NCBI RefSeq assembly: GCF_018613805.1 | Contig: NZ_JAGGPL010000021.1 | Coordinates: 62,001 to 126,000, forward strand | Length of the DNA stretch: 64,000 nucleotides | Reading direction: 5' to 3' | Source: Arthrobacter sp. ISL-48 | GTDB taxonomy: Bacteria > Actinomycetota > Actinomycetes > Actinomycetales > Micrococcaceae | Shown: positions 1-8,612 of the stretch, in pieces | Numbering within the stretch: the first letter of the stretch is position 1 | Layout of the letters: the number at the start of each line of letters is the position of its first letter | The notes under the pieces: generated by a model | What the model saw: the letters and a program-made list of their open reading frames with translations, nothing else | Databases searched by the model: none | What the model was told of the DNA's origin: nothing | Made by a program: the position numbers and the translations under genes

Positions 1-579
1 TTAGAGTCGACGCGTCCTGACCCGATCTGTCTCATGCGGGATAGTCCTATTTGAGCAGGTCAGACGCGCTTTCTGTTCCTCCCCCAGACTGTTCGAATCT
101 GCCTGGTGCTGAGGGGTTTGTCTACTTTTCATCTACACCCAGCCACCAGAGAAAGTCCTCCTTAGCCGCCGGGAACCGCGGTGGGGCGCGGCAGCAGCCG
201 GGTCCCAGATGGTCAAGCACCTGCAGGCCGACCCGGAACTGCGCTCCGGGCAAGCGCTTCTTCGCCTTGGCCAGGGCGTGTCACCCTACGATTTGGAACT
301 TCTGCTCTTCGAAATCGAGCGGCAGGGCTTAGGAGAAAACATTCGCGTGGATCAGGTCACACCTGACCTCGCAGGACGCCGGATGGCCCATAAGTGCAGG
401 GAGAACAATGTTTTTAAGGGGCTCTCCATCGCTGAACGAATGCAAGGAGCCCGCGTCCCACTCCAGCGGACGATTCTTACGGTCGGGTCGGGTTGGCCCG
501 CTGGAGACTCTTCCCCCATGATGAATGAACGGCGTCTTCGACGCTGTAGGCAATGGTGTGTTCATCTGGGGGAATGTAA
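1..579. other. Left-edge region without a supported gene
   Basis: No open frame here shows a recognisable family, a good ribosome binding site and plausible codon use together. A frame at 209-628 (+) overlaps the regulator start and has no recognisable motif, so it is not called. The only notable feature is ATTTGAGCAGGTC at 49-61, which recurs almost exactly (ATTTGAGTAGGTC) in the divergent promoter at 5209-5221. Confidence 0.5.
49..61 (+). promoter_or_regulatory. Possible operator, copy 1 (ATTTGAGCAGGTC)
   Basis: This 13-mer differs by one base from 5209-5221 in the promoter between the malic enzyme and phzE operons. It lies upstream of the LuxR-type regulator gene, so a shared regulatory site is plausible. 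Only the sequence match is seen; the function is inferred. Confidence 0.3.
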
Positions 580-2085
580 ATGGAAGATGCGATCGATCGC
601 ACAAGGGTTCAAGAAGTCGAGGCGCTGAAACTGCTCGTTGGGCAGGGCTTCAACCGCGAAGCCACCCTGCTTGGCACTTCTCTCGCGGGCGCGGCAACTG
701 GCGAGGGCGATTACGGCCTCCGCAGCTTCCTGTTTGACCTTCAGGTGATGAACGGATGCGCACAGCAGGCCTTGGAGGGTCTCGACCTCGAAGGGGCGCC
801 TGCCGTCGTGTCTCTGCCCGGTGGAATTACTGCAGCGGCCGTCTTCGGTCTGACGATCGCCGACCGCAAATCCGGCGCAGCAGCTGCGAAAAAGCTCCTC
901 GACAAGCCCGATGAAATCACCCCAGCTCAGAGCGTGGCTTCGTGGACGGCCCTTTCCAATGCGGCATGGGACCAAGGCAACCTGTCCAGTGCCTTGTGCT
1001 GGGGACGCTACGCTGCCGAAGCTGCGACATCGGAGTTGCCCACTCACCAGCGTCCATATCCTCAGCTAACGTTCGCGAGGAAACTGGGTGAGGCGGGCGC
1101 GATCAGCGAAGCAGAAATGATCGTAGACAAAGTGCGCCAAGAGGTGAAGCTTTTTGACATCGTTGCTCACGCAGCGGCGCCCGACATCATTCATTCGCGG
1201 ATCCTGTTGCGTGCTGGCAGCGTCCGGGCCGCGGAAGAAGCAGCACGACGGGGCGTGGAGGTTTCCAGGAAAAGAGGCACAAAAATGTTGCTGCCTTTTG
1301 CGCTCACTGTGCTGGCCCAGGCTGCACTCCGGCGAGGCGACCACGACGAATCGCGCCGCTACCTTGAGACGGTGCAGGACGAACTCCAAGTGGTCTCGTC
1401 GCCGTTTCCTTCAGCTCTCTACCGGTGGGTTCAGTTCCGGCACCAGTACGAAACGGCTTCCTCTGAAGACCACACCGAACTGCTGCGTGCTGGCTACCGT
1501 ATAGCAATTGAGCGTCCTGCCGTGCTGATCAAGGAACCCACAAGCGGACCGTGGTTGGTAAGGGCCGCTATCTCCACCGGTCTGGAAGGGATCGCCCTCC
1601 AGGTCTCAAAGACCCTGACCGGCGTGTCGGAAAAGAACCCGGGATATGTCAACCTGCAGACTTCGGCCAAGCACGCGGCGAGCCTGCTCAGCAAAGACCT
1701 CGCAGGCGTCGTCGGCTGCATCGCGACCTACACGGACCCCGAGGCGCAGTCCCACGCGTCGACGGACCTCCAGGACTTCCTCGCAACCAGCAGCCACACA
1801 GCCGGGACGGTTCTCCCGGTGCCTGCCCCCCAGATACAGGTTTTGGATACGAGCGAGGACCTGGACCCGCGTGAGTTGCTGACGCCCATGGAACTGCGGA
1901 TCTCAGAGCGTGTAGCGGACGGACTGACGAATAAGGAAGTTGCGTCCGAAATTCAGATCTCCCACCACACGGTGAACTTCCACCTTCGAAAGATTTACCG
2001 GAAGCTGGAGATCCGCTCACGAGCCCAGCTCGGGGCAGCGGCGTTCAACCGGTCCACAAGCGATCAGCCGGCCACCGACATCTGA
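580..2085 (+). CDS. LuxR-family transcriptional regulator with helical N-terminal region
   Basis: A 501-residue cytoplasmic regulator. The C-terminal ~60 residues (about 433-490) are a typical LuxR/GerE helix-turn-helix: LTPMELRISERVADGLTNKE, then ISHHTVNFHLRKIYRKL. The N-terminal ~400 residues are alpha-helical with Ala/Leu-rich TPR-like segments. No P-loop is visible, so this is not a full MalT/LAL protein with an NTPase. The start follows GGGGGAA five bases upstream of the ATG. It is convergent with, and overlaps by 22 bases, the isochorismatase gene, so it most likely controls the adjacent DHHA cluster; motif copies at 49 and 5209 are candidate targets. Family assignment is firm; the regulated genes are inferred. 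Confidence 0.85.
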   Translation: MEDAIDRTRVQEVEALKLLVGQGFNREATLLGTSLAGAATGEGDYGLRSFLFDLQVMNGCAQQALEGLDLEGAPAVVSLPGGITAAAVFGLTIADRKSGAAAAKKLLDKPDEITPAQSVASWTALSNAAWDQGNLSSALCWGRYAAEAATSELPTHQRPYPQLTFARKLGEAGAISEAEMIVDKVRQEVKLFDIVAHAAAPDIIHSRILLRAGSVRAAEEAARRGVEVSRKRGTKMLLPFALTVLAQAALRRGDHDESRRYLETVQDELQVVSSPFPSALYRWVQFRHQYETASSEDHTELLRAGYRIAIERPAVLIKEPTSGPWLVRAAISTGLEGIALQVSKTLTGVSEKNPGYVNLQTSAKHAASLLSKDLAGVVGCIATYTDPEAQSHASTDLQDFLATSSHTAGTVLPVPAPQIQVLDTSEDLDPRELLTPMELRISERVADGLTNKEVASEIQISHHTVNFHLRKIYRKLEIRSRAQLGAAAFNRSTSDQPATDI

Positions 2086-2714
2086 AGCGGCCGAAGTACG
2101 CTGCTGGCCGGGGTAACAACCGCGCAGTTGCTTGCGGCATAACTGAGGCACAGATCGTGTTCTTCACGGGAAAAGTCAGCCACACCGTCCGACACGATGA
2201 ATGGCTGGATGTCCTGACTGAAGGCATCTACGGCGGTCATCAGGCAGCCAACGTGGGCGTAAACGCCGGTGATGATCAGCTGGTCTCGGCCTCCGCCGTC
2301 AAGCAGCGACTTCAGCTGCGACTTATGGAAGGCGCTGTACCTCCACTTGGTCAGGACGGTGTCACTGGCGGTCGGCGAAAGCTCTGCCAGGATTTGTCGG
2401 TGCGCCGGGCTGACAGTCATGCCAGGGCCCCAAAGGTCCAGCAACAGGCCCCTCTGTTCCCTGCTCATGCCGCCCGGCTGAGCTGTGTAGTACACCGGGA
2501 TGCCTTCCTTGGCACAGGCTGCCTTTAACTCGACGATGTTGCGCAACACCTCCCGCATCGGCAAACTCTGCCGTGAAAAGGGTGCGACGAAGTACTCCTG
2601 CATGTCGTGGATCAGCAGAGCTGCACGCCGGGGATCCACCTGCCATTTCAGCTTCGATTGCGGCAGCTGCTCCGGTACAGGGAGCTCGTAGTCTTCGATG
2701 TCAGCGATTGCCAT
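2064..2714 (-). CDS. phzD: Isochorismatase, PhzD type (ADIC hydrolase)
   Basis: A 216-residue cytoplasmic hydrolase that should cleave the enolpyruvyl ether of 2-amino-2-deoxyisochorismate (ADIC), giving trans-2,3-dihydro-3-hydroxyanthranilate and pyruvate. PhzD hallmarks are visible: ALLIHDMQEYF (catalytic Asp near residue 37), LTKWRYSAF (catalytic Lys) and VYAHVGCLMTAVDAF around the third active-site position. Length is usual for the family (~207). The ATG is preceded by GGAGATGAGTC and lies 3 bases after the phzC stop, so the two are translationally linked. With PhzE encoded divergently, ADIC is the likely substrate; an isochorismate-cleaving siderophore enzyme is the less likely alternative because no DHB pathway genes are present. 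Confidence 0.9.
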   Translation of the reverse strand: MAIADIEDYELPVPEQLPQSKLKWQVDPRRAALLIHDMQEYFVAPFSRQSLPMREVLRNIVELKAACAKEGIPVYYTAQPGGMSREQRGLLLDLWGPGMTVSPAHRQILAELSPTASDTVLTKWRYSAFHKSQLKSLLDGGGRDQLIITGVYAHVGCLMTAVDAFSQDIQPFIVSDGVADFSREEHDLCLSYAASNCAVVTPASSVLRPLQMSVAG

Positions 2715-2717
2715 GAC

Positions 2718-3923
2718 TCATCTCCATTCATTTACGACTGTGAAGGCTTGCGAAGGGTTCAAACGTGGATCGCAAAGCGACGTATACGCGCGTTCCAGGT
2801 CGTGTTCAGCACTGGGATCATTTACGCATTCGCTGACATGATCCGGCGTCGTCTCCAGATGGAGTCCGCCGGGGGCTACGCCCGCAGCCGCGCAGGCATC
2901 CTGGAAAGCATTCACCTCGCGGATGATGGTGCCGACGTCCCTGGTCTTGATGCCGCTGGCGCTCTTATAGGTATTCGCGTGCATGGGATCGCATAACCAG
3001 GCGACTGGGAAACCGGCGTCGTGTACGACTCTGGCCATCCTCGTCAGCCGGTCAGAGATGGCATCGGCGCCCAATCTGGAGATGAGCGTCAGCCGCCCGG
3101 GTATGCGGTGAGGATCCAGGCGATCGCACAGTGCGAGGAGATCTCCCTCCGTCATAGAGGGCCCGACTTTGCATGCCACAGGGTTGCTGATTGCTGACGC
3201 GAGGAAGACGTGGGCGTGGTCCAGCTGCCTGGTTCTCTCGCCTATCCACGGCCAGTGCGTCGATGACAGATAGGCGCTGCCGTCCTCTGCTATCCGGACG
3301 AGAGGCACCTCGTAATCCAGCACCAATGCTTCATGGCTCGTCCACACCGGGCTGCGGTCGTCGCCGGTAGAAAGCAACCGGGTATTCCGGTAGGTCTCTG
3401 CAGCTGTTCCGAACCCACGAATAAGCCGCCGGGGGTCCGCTGCCCGTGCCTCGTCGATGGGCTCCGGTGAGTTGACCAGCGGTCCGCGGTAGACGGGAAG
3501 TTCGACGCCATTCGTTTTCTCAGTCGCCGACGATCTGGGCTTGGCATATTGTCCCGCGATGCGCCCAACCGTAACGACATCCTTGCCAGTATTGGCGGTT
3601 ATCAGTTCGGCAAGCATGCGTATCAGTGATGTCTTCGCCGCTACACGTTCAAGCGAGGAGTCATCAAAGCTCTCGGCGCAGTCGCCGATCTGCAAGACCA
3701 GCGCCTCACCGGAGGCTACGCGGGCAAGCGTCCCCTTCAATTCCTGAACTTCGTGGAATGGGACTATGCCCGGGCCGTCGGCGAGCTGCGCAGTGGCGGA
3801 GGCAGTAGCCTCTGCGTCAGGCCATGCCGGCTGCTGCATCGCGGGAGGGGATCGGATTTCCTGCACTTGGGCCTCATTCAAGGGCCGGTCGAGCACGGGC
3901 TGGGTCAGTAGGGGTGAAGTCAT
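2718..3923 (-). CDS. phzC: Class II DAHP synthase (PhzC-like)
   Basis: A 401-residue 3-deoxy-7-phosphoheptulonate synthase of the plant-like class II family. It condenses PEP with erythrose 4-phosphate to feed the shikimate pathway. Diagnostic segments are LVLQIGDCAESF (Cys metal ligand), GRIAGQYAKPRS, GFGTAAE and WLCDPMHANT, followed by HLETTPDHVSEC. The ATG at 3923 has ACAGGAG six bases upstream; an in-frame extension to 4064 would overlap the malic enzyme gene and lacks family sequence. A dedicated DAHP synthase is common in phenazine and related clusters, where it boosts chorismate supply. Second gene of the leftward operon, 34 bases after the malic enzyme. Confidence 0.92.
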   Translation of the reverse strand: MTSPLLTQPVLDRPLNEAQVQEIRSPPAMQQPAWPDAEATASATAQLADGPGIVPFHEVQELKGTLARVASGEALVLQIGDCAESFDDSSLERVAAKTSLIRMLAELITANTGKDVVTVGRIAGQYAKPRSSATEKTNGVELPVYRGPLVNSPEPIDEARAADPRRLIRGFGTAAETYRNTRLLSTGDDRSPVWTSHEALVLDYEVPLVRIAEDGSAYLSSTHWPWIGERTRQLDHAHVFLASAISNPVACKVGPSMTEGDLLALCDRLDPHRIPGRLTLISRLGADAISDRLTRMARVVHDAGFPVAWLCDPMHANTYKSASGIKTRDVGTIIREVNAFQDACAAAGVAPGGLHLETTPDHVSECVNDPSAEHDLERAYTSLCDPRLNPSQAFTVVNEWR

Positions 3924-3957
3924 CTGATACTCCTGTGGTCTGAAAAGGTAGCGGGTG

Positions 3958-5139
3958 CTAGGAGGCCACGAGAACACGCTCGGCCACTGCGTCTTCAACG
4001 GCCTGGGCGATGGAATCGGTGAGTCCCGGATGCAGCAGGTCAGGCAATATGGCGGTCCGGCCAAGGCCCGGCGACGCCAAACGCGCCAGCGCCGACGCCG
4101 CTGCGAGCTTCATGGAGTCCGTGATAGTTGCAGCCTGTGAGCGCAAGGTGCCTTTGAAAAGTCCAGGCGAGGCCAGGACGTTGATGATCTGATTTGGGTA
4201 GTCGCTTCGGCTGGTTGCAAAGACTCCGGCAAGCAGCGTCCCAAGCTTCGGCTCGATCTGCGGCCGGGGGTTGGAGAGTGCAAAGAGGATCGGGTCATCG
4301 CTCATGGAAATTACCTCCTCCCTCGTCAGCGGGGCCGGCGAAAGACCAATGTAGACGTCGGCACCCTTCAGCGCTTCGGCCTGGCCGCCATGGAGTAGAT
4401 CCTGATTCGTCAGGGCGGCCATCTCGGACTTGACTTCCGTCAAAAAGTCACGGCCGAGGACCAGGATTCCTTGGGAATCAGTAATAACAACATCCTTGGC
4501 ACCGGCTGCCAGGAGCATCTTTGCGGTGGCGATACCTGCGGCTCCGGCACCTGAGATGACCACCCGGCTGCTGGCTAGCTGGCGCCCTGTAACTTCCAGA
4601 GCCCCGGTGAGCCCGGCGAGAACTGCGATCGCTGTCCCATGCTGATCGTCGTGCATCACGGGACAGCCGAGTTCATCGATCAGCATCTTTTCCAGTTCGA
4701 AGCATCGCGGGGCTGCAACGTCTTCAATGTTGATGGCCGCGAAGGATGGGCGCAGCACCTTGAGCGTGGCGAGTATCTCGTCGTTGCTTCGGGAGGCAAG
4801 TACGAGGGGAACCGCGTTGAATCCGCCGAAATGCGCGAGGATTGCTGCCTTGCTCTCCATGACTGGCAAAGCCGCCTCCGGCCCGGTGTCTCCGAGGCCC
4901 AGCGTTGCGGTTCCGTCACTGACTACGAAGACTACGTTCGATGACCAGCTGTGTCGGGCGGCTCCGTCGACGCCATCACGAATTGCCTCAGCGACCTGGG
5001 CAACCCCTGGCACGTACATGGCCCCGAGGTCAGCCTGATTGGCAAGCGGCACGCTGGACACTGTTTTGAGGACACCGTTGGCCCGGATGGCGAAAGCCGG
5101 TGCATCCAAGTCGTACCCGGGTGTTAGTCCCTGCTGCAT
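3958..5139 (-). CDS. Malic enzyme (oxaloacetate-decarboxylating malate dehydrogenase)
   Basis: A 393-residue enzyme of malate to pyruvate plus CO2 with NAD(P) reduction. Malic N-domain: VFVVSDGTATLGLGDTGPEA, then AAINIEDVAAPRCFELEK and the catalytic MHDDQHGTAIAVLAGL. Rossmann NAD domain: RVVISGAGAAGIATAKMLL and the later LFALSNPRPQIEP. The ATG at 5139 follows AGGAGAGGGGCGAC; an upstream in-frame Met at 5175 has no comparable site. It is the promoter-proximal gene of the malic enzyme-phzC-phzD operon, an unusual association. It may supply NAD(P)H, or handle the pyruvate released by PhzE/PhzD chemistry; neither role can be told from sequence. Family call firm, pathway role open. Confidence 0.9.
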   Translation of the reverse strand: MQQGLTPGYDLDAPAFAIRANGVLKTVSSVPLANQADLGAMYVPGVAQVAEAIRDGVDGAARHSWSSNVVFVVSDGTATLGLGDTGPEAALPVMESKAAILAHFGGFNAVPLVLASRSNDEILATLKVLRPSFAAINIEDVAAPRCFELEKMLIDELGCPVMHDDQHGTAIAVLAGLTGALEVTGRQLASSRVVISGAGAAGIATAKMLLAAGAKDVVITDSQGILVLGRDFLTEVKSEMAALTNQDLLHGGQAEALKGADVYIGLSPAPLTREEVISMSDDPILFALSNPRPQIEPKLGTLLAGVFATSRSDYPNQIINVLASPGLFKGTLRSQAATITDSMKLAAASALARLASPGLGRTAILPDLLHPGLTDSIAQAVEDAVAERVLVAS

Positions 5140-5334
5140 GTCGCCCCTCTCCTGTGGTGTGATTCCGAATCCCAACCTATTGCCGATCTCCAGCGCGAGG
5201 GGCGACTCATTTGAGTAGGTCTGGATCGAGCAGGCTGGTGCGACTGCTCGGGTGAGTAGTTGTTGGGCCGTGGGTTGAGCGAAAGGCTAGATCAAGCAAG
5301 GCAGGACCATCGAATACCTTCTTGGGGGCATGCT
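5140..5334. promoter_or_regulatory. Divergent promoter region of the DHHA cluster
   Basis: About 195 bases separate the start of the malic enzyme-phzC-phzD operon from that of phzE-ligase-exporter. The region contains ACTCATTTGAGT (5205-5216), a palindrome with 5-bp arms. TGAGTAGGT at 5212-5220 is repeated as TGAGTAGTT at 5253-5261, and the larger motif matches 49-61. These are candidate binding sites for the LuxR-type regulator; assignment is by position only. Confidence 0.45.
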
Positions 5335-7260
5335 GTGAACCAACACCATCAGGCTGGCGCCGGAGCCGAAGGAATGATCGAGAGAATCCTGCAAGACGGC
5401 GATCAGCCCGCGTTCGCCCTCATCTCCAGGGCGGTTGGAAGTGGGCAAGCGGTCGATGTTTTGCAGGGCGCCGCAACAGTGCACAACACGCTCAGTGGCA
5501 TCGCTTCACCTGAACCAGCGGGCTCTCAGCTCATCATCGTTCCGTACCAGCAACTCGCCGAGCGGGGGCTGGCTCATCATCCCGACGGCGCAGAGCTCAT
5601 CGCCCTGGACGTGTTATGCCGGACACGGCTGACAATCTCCGAAGCCTCGGAAGGGCCAACTTTTAAAGGTTCCGTGGACGGCGACTTTGATCTGGACGAC
5701 GCCACATACGCGAACATCGTTCAGGCCGTCATTCGCGACGAAATCAGCACCGGGCAGGGCGCCAACTTCGTCATTGCGCGCTCCTTCCAAGCGGAGCTTC
5801 CGGGCTTCGACACAGCAACGGCCGTCGCACTTTTCCGTAGCCTCCTGCAACAGGAGACAGGTGCGTACTGGACATTCCTCGTGCACTGGAAAGGGCACTA
5901 CCTGGTCGGGGCCTCACCGGAGAAGCACATTACGTCGGTCGGAGGCGAGGTGGAGATGAACCCCATCAGTGGAACATACAGCTACCCGGACGAAGGGATC
6001 ACCGGCGCTGGCATCTTCGCTTTCCTCAACGACGCGAAGGAGACCGACGAGCTCCGCATGGTCGTCGATGAGGAGCTCAAGATGATGTCGCAATTCTGCC
6101 CCGACGGTGCAACCGCCTACGGACCTGACATCAAGTGGATGGCCCGCTTGGCCCACACCGAGTACACACTCCGTGGCCGGTCAGACTGGAAATTCAAAGA
6201 CCTCCTCCGGGCCACCATGTTCGCCCCAACCATCATTGGTAGCCCCCTCGAAAACGCCACGAGGGTTGTTCAAAAGTACGAGCCAGTGGGACGTGGCTAT
6301 TACAGCGGGGTTCTGGGCTTGGTGGAGACCGACGCGGAGGGTAAGGAATCTGTCGACTCCTGCATCCTTATTAGAGCGGCCCACATCAACGGCGTGGGAG
6401 CGTTGAGACTGACCGTTGGCGCCACACTAGTTCGTCACTCAGACCCCATGTCTGAGGTGGCGGAAACCGCCGCGAAGGCCAGTTCGATACTGCACGCTCT
6501 ATCAGGGAAGGCTGTTTCGGCACGTCTCGGGAAGGCAGTCCCGCCACTGTCCCCGCAGGAGTTCGGAAAAGCCAGGCAGCTGCTGGAAGCAAAAAATGCC
6601 CAGCTGTCGACGTTCTGGACCGACCCGGTTCTACGTCAGCCTGCAAACTCCCCGGATGGGCCGAAGGTACTCGTCATTGATGCCGAGGACGCTTTCACCC
6701 AGATGCTGAAACAGCAGATCCAGGCGCTCGGGGCGAGTACGGCTGTGATCCGGTACAGCGAGGACTTCAACCCCGGACTCTACGACCTCGTCGTTTGCGG
6801 ACCAGGACCAGGGAATCCGAACAACGATGAAGATCCGAAAGTCCGTCGGATGACCGAGATCATCCGTGGATTGCTAGTGGGGGACGTCCCCTTCATGGCG
6901 GTGTGCTTGTCCCACCAAATCCTCTGCCGGCTTCTCACCCTGAAGGTGGAGCAAAAGGAAACACCCAACCAGGGACTTCAGGCGGAGATAGGACACTTCG
7001 GGGCACGGCGGACGGTGGGCTTTTACAACGCCTTCTCCGGAATTGCCCACCCTACCAATCCACCGATCCACCCTCTTGGAACGCAGGTGCACGTGTCAGC
7101 AAACCCGGAGACCGGAGAAATTCACGGGCTTCAAGGGGACAACTTCACCTCCACCCAATTCCATCCGGAGTCGATTCTCTCCCTCGATGGGCTGGCCATA
7201 CTGCAGAACTCTCTGAACTACCTCCTTGACCAACCAGAACCTGAACCACTGAAGGGATAG
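5335..7260 (+). CDS. phzE: 2-amino-2-deoxyisochorismate synthase (PhzE, fused chorismate-binding and glutamine amidotransferase)
   Basis: A fused enzyme of about 641 residues converting chorismate and glutamine to ADIC. The N-terminal anthranilate synthase I-like domain includes YLVGASPEKHITSVGGEVEM, then NPISGTYSYPDEG, ELRMVVDEELKMM and VGRGYYSGVLGL. The C-terminal class I glutaminase has GPGPGNPNN, the nucleophile segment FMAVCLSHQILCRLL and STQFHPESILS (His and Glu of the triad). Domain order and length match PhzE rather than separate TrpE/TrpG. A GTG at 5335 follows TTGGGGG and is chosen as start; the frame stays open to an ATG at 5260, and an ATG at 5374 is a further option. First gene of the rightward operon. 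Confidence 0.9.
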   Translation: MNQHHQAGAGAEGMIERILQDGDQPAFALISRAVGSGQAVDVLQGAATVHNTLSGIASPEPAGSQLIIVPYQQLAERGLAHHPDGAELIALDVLCRTRLTISEASEGPTFKGSVDGDFDLDDATYANIVQAVIRDEISTGQGANFVIARSFQAELPGFDTATAVALFRSLLQQETGAYWTFLVHWKGHYLVGASPEKHITSVGGEVEMNPISGTYSYPDEGITGAGIFAFLNDAKETDELRMVVDEELKMMSQFCPDGATAYGPDIKWMARLAHTEYTLRGRSDWKFKDLLRATMFAPTIIGSPLENATRVVQKYEPVGRGYYSGVLGLVETDAEGKESVDSCILIRAAHINGVGALRLTVGATLVRHSDPMSEVAETAAKASSILHALSGKAVSARLGKAVPPLSPQEFGKARQLLEAKNAQLSTFWTDPVLRQPANSPDGPKVLVIDAEDAFTQMLKQQIQALGASTAVIRYSEDFNPGLYDLVVCGPGPGNPNNDEDPKVRRMTEIIRGLLVGDVPFMAVCLSHQILCRLLTLKVEQKETPNQGLQAEIGHFGARRTVGFYNAFSGIAHPTNPPIHPLGTQVHVSANPETGEIHGLQGDNFTSTQFHPESILSLDGLAILQNSLNYLLDQPEPEPLKG

Positions 7261-7265
7261 CCACA

Positions 7266-8609
7266 ATGGGCAATCTGATCATCAGCAACCAGCGAACCGA
7301 AGAAATGGTTGGCGACCTCGACCTCCTTGACCCGAAATACCGCGATTACATCGGGAACCAAGCAATGCGCATCGCCTGGTGCCTCCAAGCCGGAGACATT
7401 CTCGTGCTGCCCGTCGAACCGCCAGCCGGCTTCCTCAAATACGTCACCTCCTACCTGGGCATCGATGAGCGCTCCATCCAGGTGCTAGTGCCGCAGGCCG
7501 GAGGTTCCGGTCGAGGGATGCTCTCACGTGACCGACTGCTGGACAGCACCTTCCTTCGGCAGCTTCGGGCCGCGGTCGACCTGACCGAGATCGACTCTGT
7601 TACGCCATTCCACTTCGACAGCACCATCACCGCTCTCGTACAGGAACTCGACCTGATCGACAGCGTCCCGGGCTTCGCATTCTTTGACCAGCGCGGCTCA
7701 GAACTGGTCAACAGCAAGTCGACTTTCCGGGCTATCGCACAGGGCACAACCGCCGCCGTGCCCGAGGGGCGGGTCGAAACTGACCAAGCGCCGGCGCTCA
7801 AGTACATCTGGTCAAAAATCTCCCAGGGCGAATCGGTGATCCTGAAGCAGGACTACCACGTGGCCGGCTTCGGCAATGAAGTGATCTCACCCGATCCGAA
7901 GGTGTTCCCGCTTGGCGCCAAGCAGATGCACGTCGTCAACTCCTGGGAAAGCCTCAAAGACCTCTTGAACAACAAGTGGTCCTGGTTCACCGAGGAAGGC
8001 CGCCACAAGGTCGTCATCGAGCACTACACCCCAGAATCAGCTCCGATCTATGCCGAATATGTCGTCCACGACCGTGGCGTGGACCTGACCGGCCACGGTG
8101 AAATGCGCATGATGCCCGTGATCAACGGGCTGATCGTGCCTGCGCCTTCCCGCGACCTGCCCGGCTTTGAGGACTTCCTGGAAGGCGGACGGAACATCTG
8201 TGGGACCTTGCGGGCCATGGGCTACCGTGGCATTGTGAGCGTCGACGCCATCGTGACGCCTGACAATTCGATCCTTATCAACGAGTTTAACTGCCGCGTA
8301 GGCGGATCGACCCACATCCATACACTCGGCCAGAAGGTGGTGGGCGAGGATTACTTCGACACGACCGTACTCATGGAACTCCGTCGGTGCGACTTCCCGC
8401 CATTCGAGGACTTCCTCCGCCTGCTCGACTCCGAGGAACTTTCCTACCAACGCGGCGGAAGCGGAATCGTGGTGACCGTAGCTGATGACAGCGGACATGG
8501 AGAGTCGGGTGAATACTGCATCATCGCGAAAGATATGGACGAAGCCGAGCAGATCGAGAAGCGACTTGCAGGGATCCTCCAAAGCGCCGGCCAGCCCGCA
8601 GGTGCCTGA
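7266..8609 (+). CDS. ATP-grasp amide/peptide ligase (pre-ATP-grasp, PGM1-like)
   Basis: A 447-residue cytoplasmic ligase expected to activate a carboxylate as acyl phosphate and join it to an amine. The N-terminal ~150 residues resemble a pre-ATP-grasp domain. The ATP-grasp part follows, with lysine-containing SVILKQDYHVAGFGNE and the metal-binding ILINEFNCRVGGSTHIHT, where Glu and Asn of NEFN are expected Mg ligands. General resemblance is to the pheganomycin ligase PGM1 group. It begins 5 bases after phzE (AAGGGA upstream) and is followed by an exporter 3 bases later. In context the substrate should be DHHA or a derivative, coupled to an amino acid or peptide. Substrates are not deducible from sequence. 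Confidence 0.8.
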   Translation: MGNLIISNQRTEEMVGDLDLLDPKYRDYIGNQAMRIAWCLQAGDILVLPVEPPAGFLKYVTSYLGIDERSIQVLVPQAGGSGRGMLSRDRLLDSTFLRQLRAAVDLTEIDSVTPFHFDSTITALVQELDLIDSVPGFAFFDQRGSELVNSKSTFRAIAQGTTAAVPEGRVETDQAPALKYIWSKISQGESVILKQDYHVAGFGNEVISPDPKVFPLGAKQMHVVNSWESLKDLLNNKWSWFTEEGRHKVVIEHYTPESAPIYAEYVVHDRGVDLTGHGEMRMMPVINGLIVPAPSRDLPGFEDFLEGGRNICGTLRAMGYRGIVSVDAIVTPDNSILINEFNCRVGGSTHIHTLGQKVVGEDYFDTTVLMELRRCDFPPFEDFLRLLDSEELSYQRGGSGIVVTVADDSGHGESGEYCIIAKDMDEAEQIEKRLAGILQSAGQPAGA

Positions 8610-8612
8610 TCG

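Noticed and set aside
90..130. Possible tRNA 3' end (TTCGAAT-like T loop near position 94)
   Set aside because: The flanking bases do not form a 5-bp T stem and no anticodon or acceptor arm could be found.
2064..7260. Classical phenazine cluster
   Set aside because: phzC, phzD and phzE are present, but no phzF, phzA/B or phzG homologue was found nearby; the adjoining genes are a ligase and an exporter, so phenazine is not claimed.
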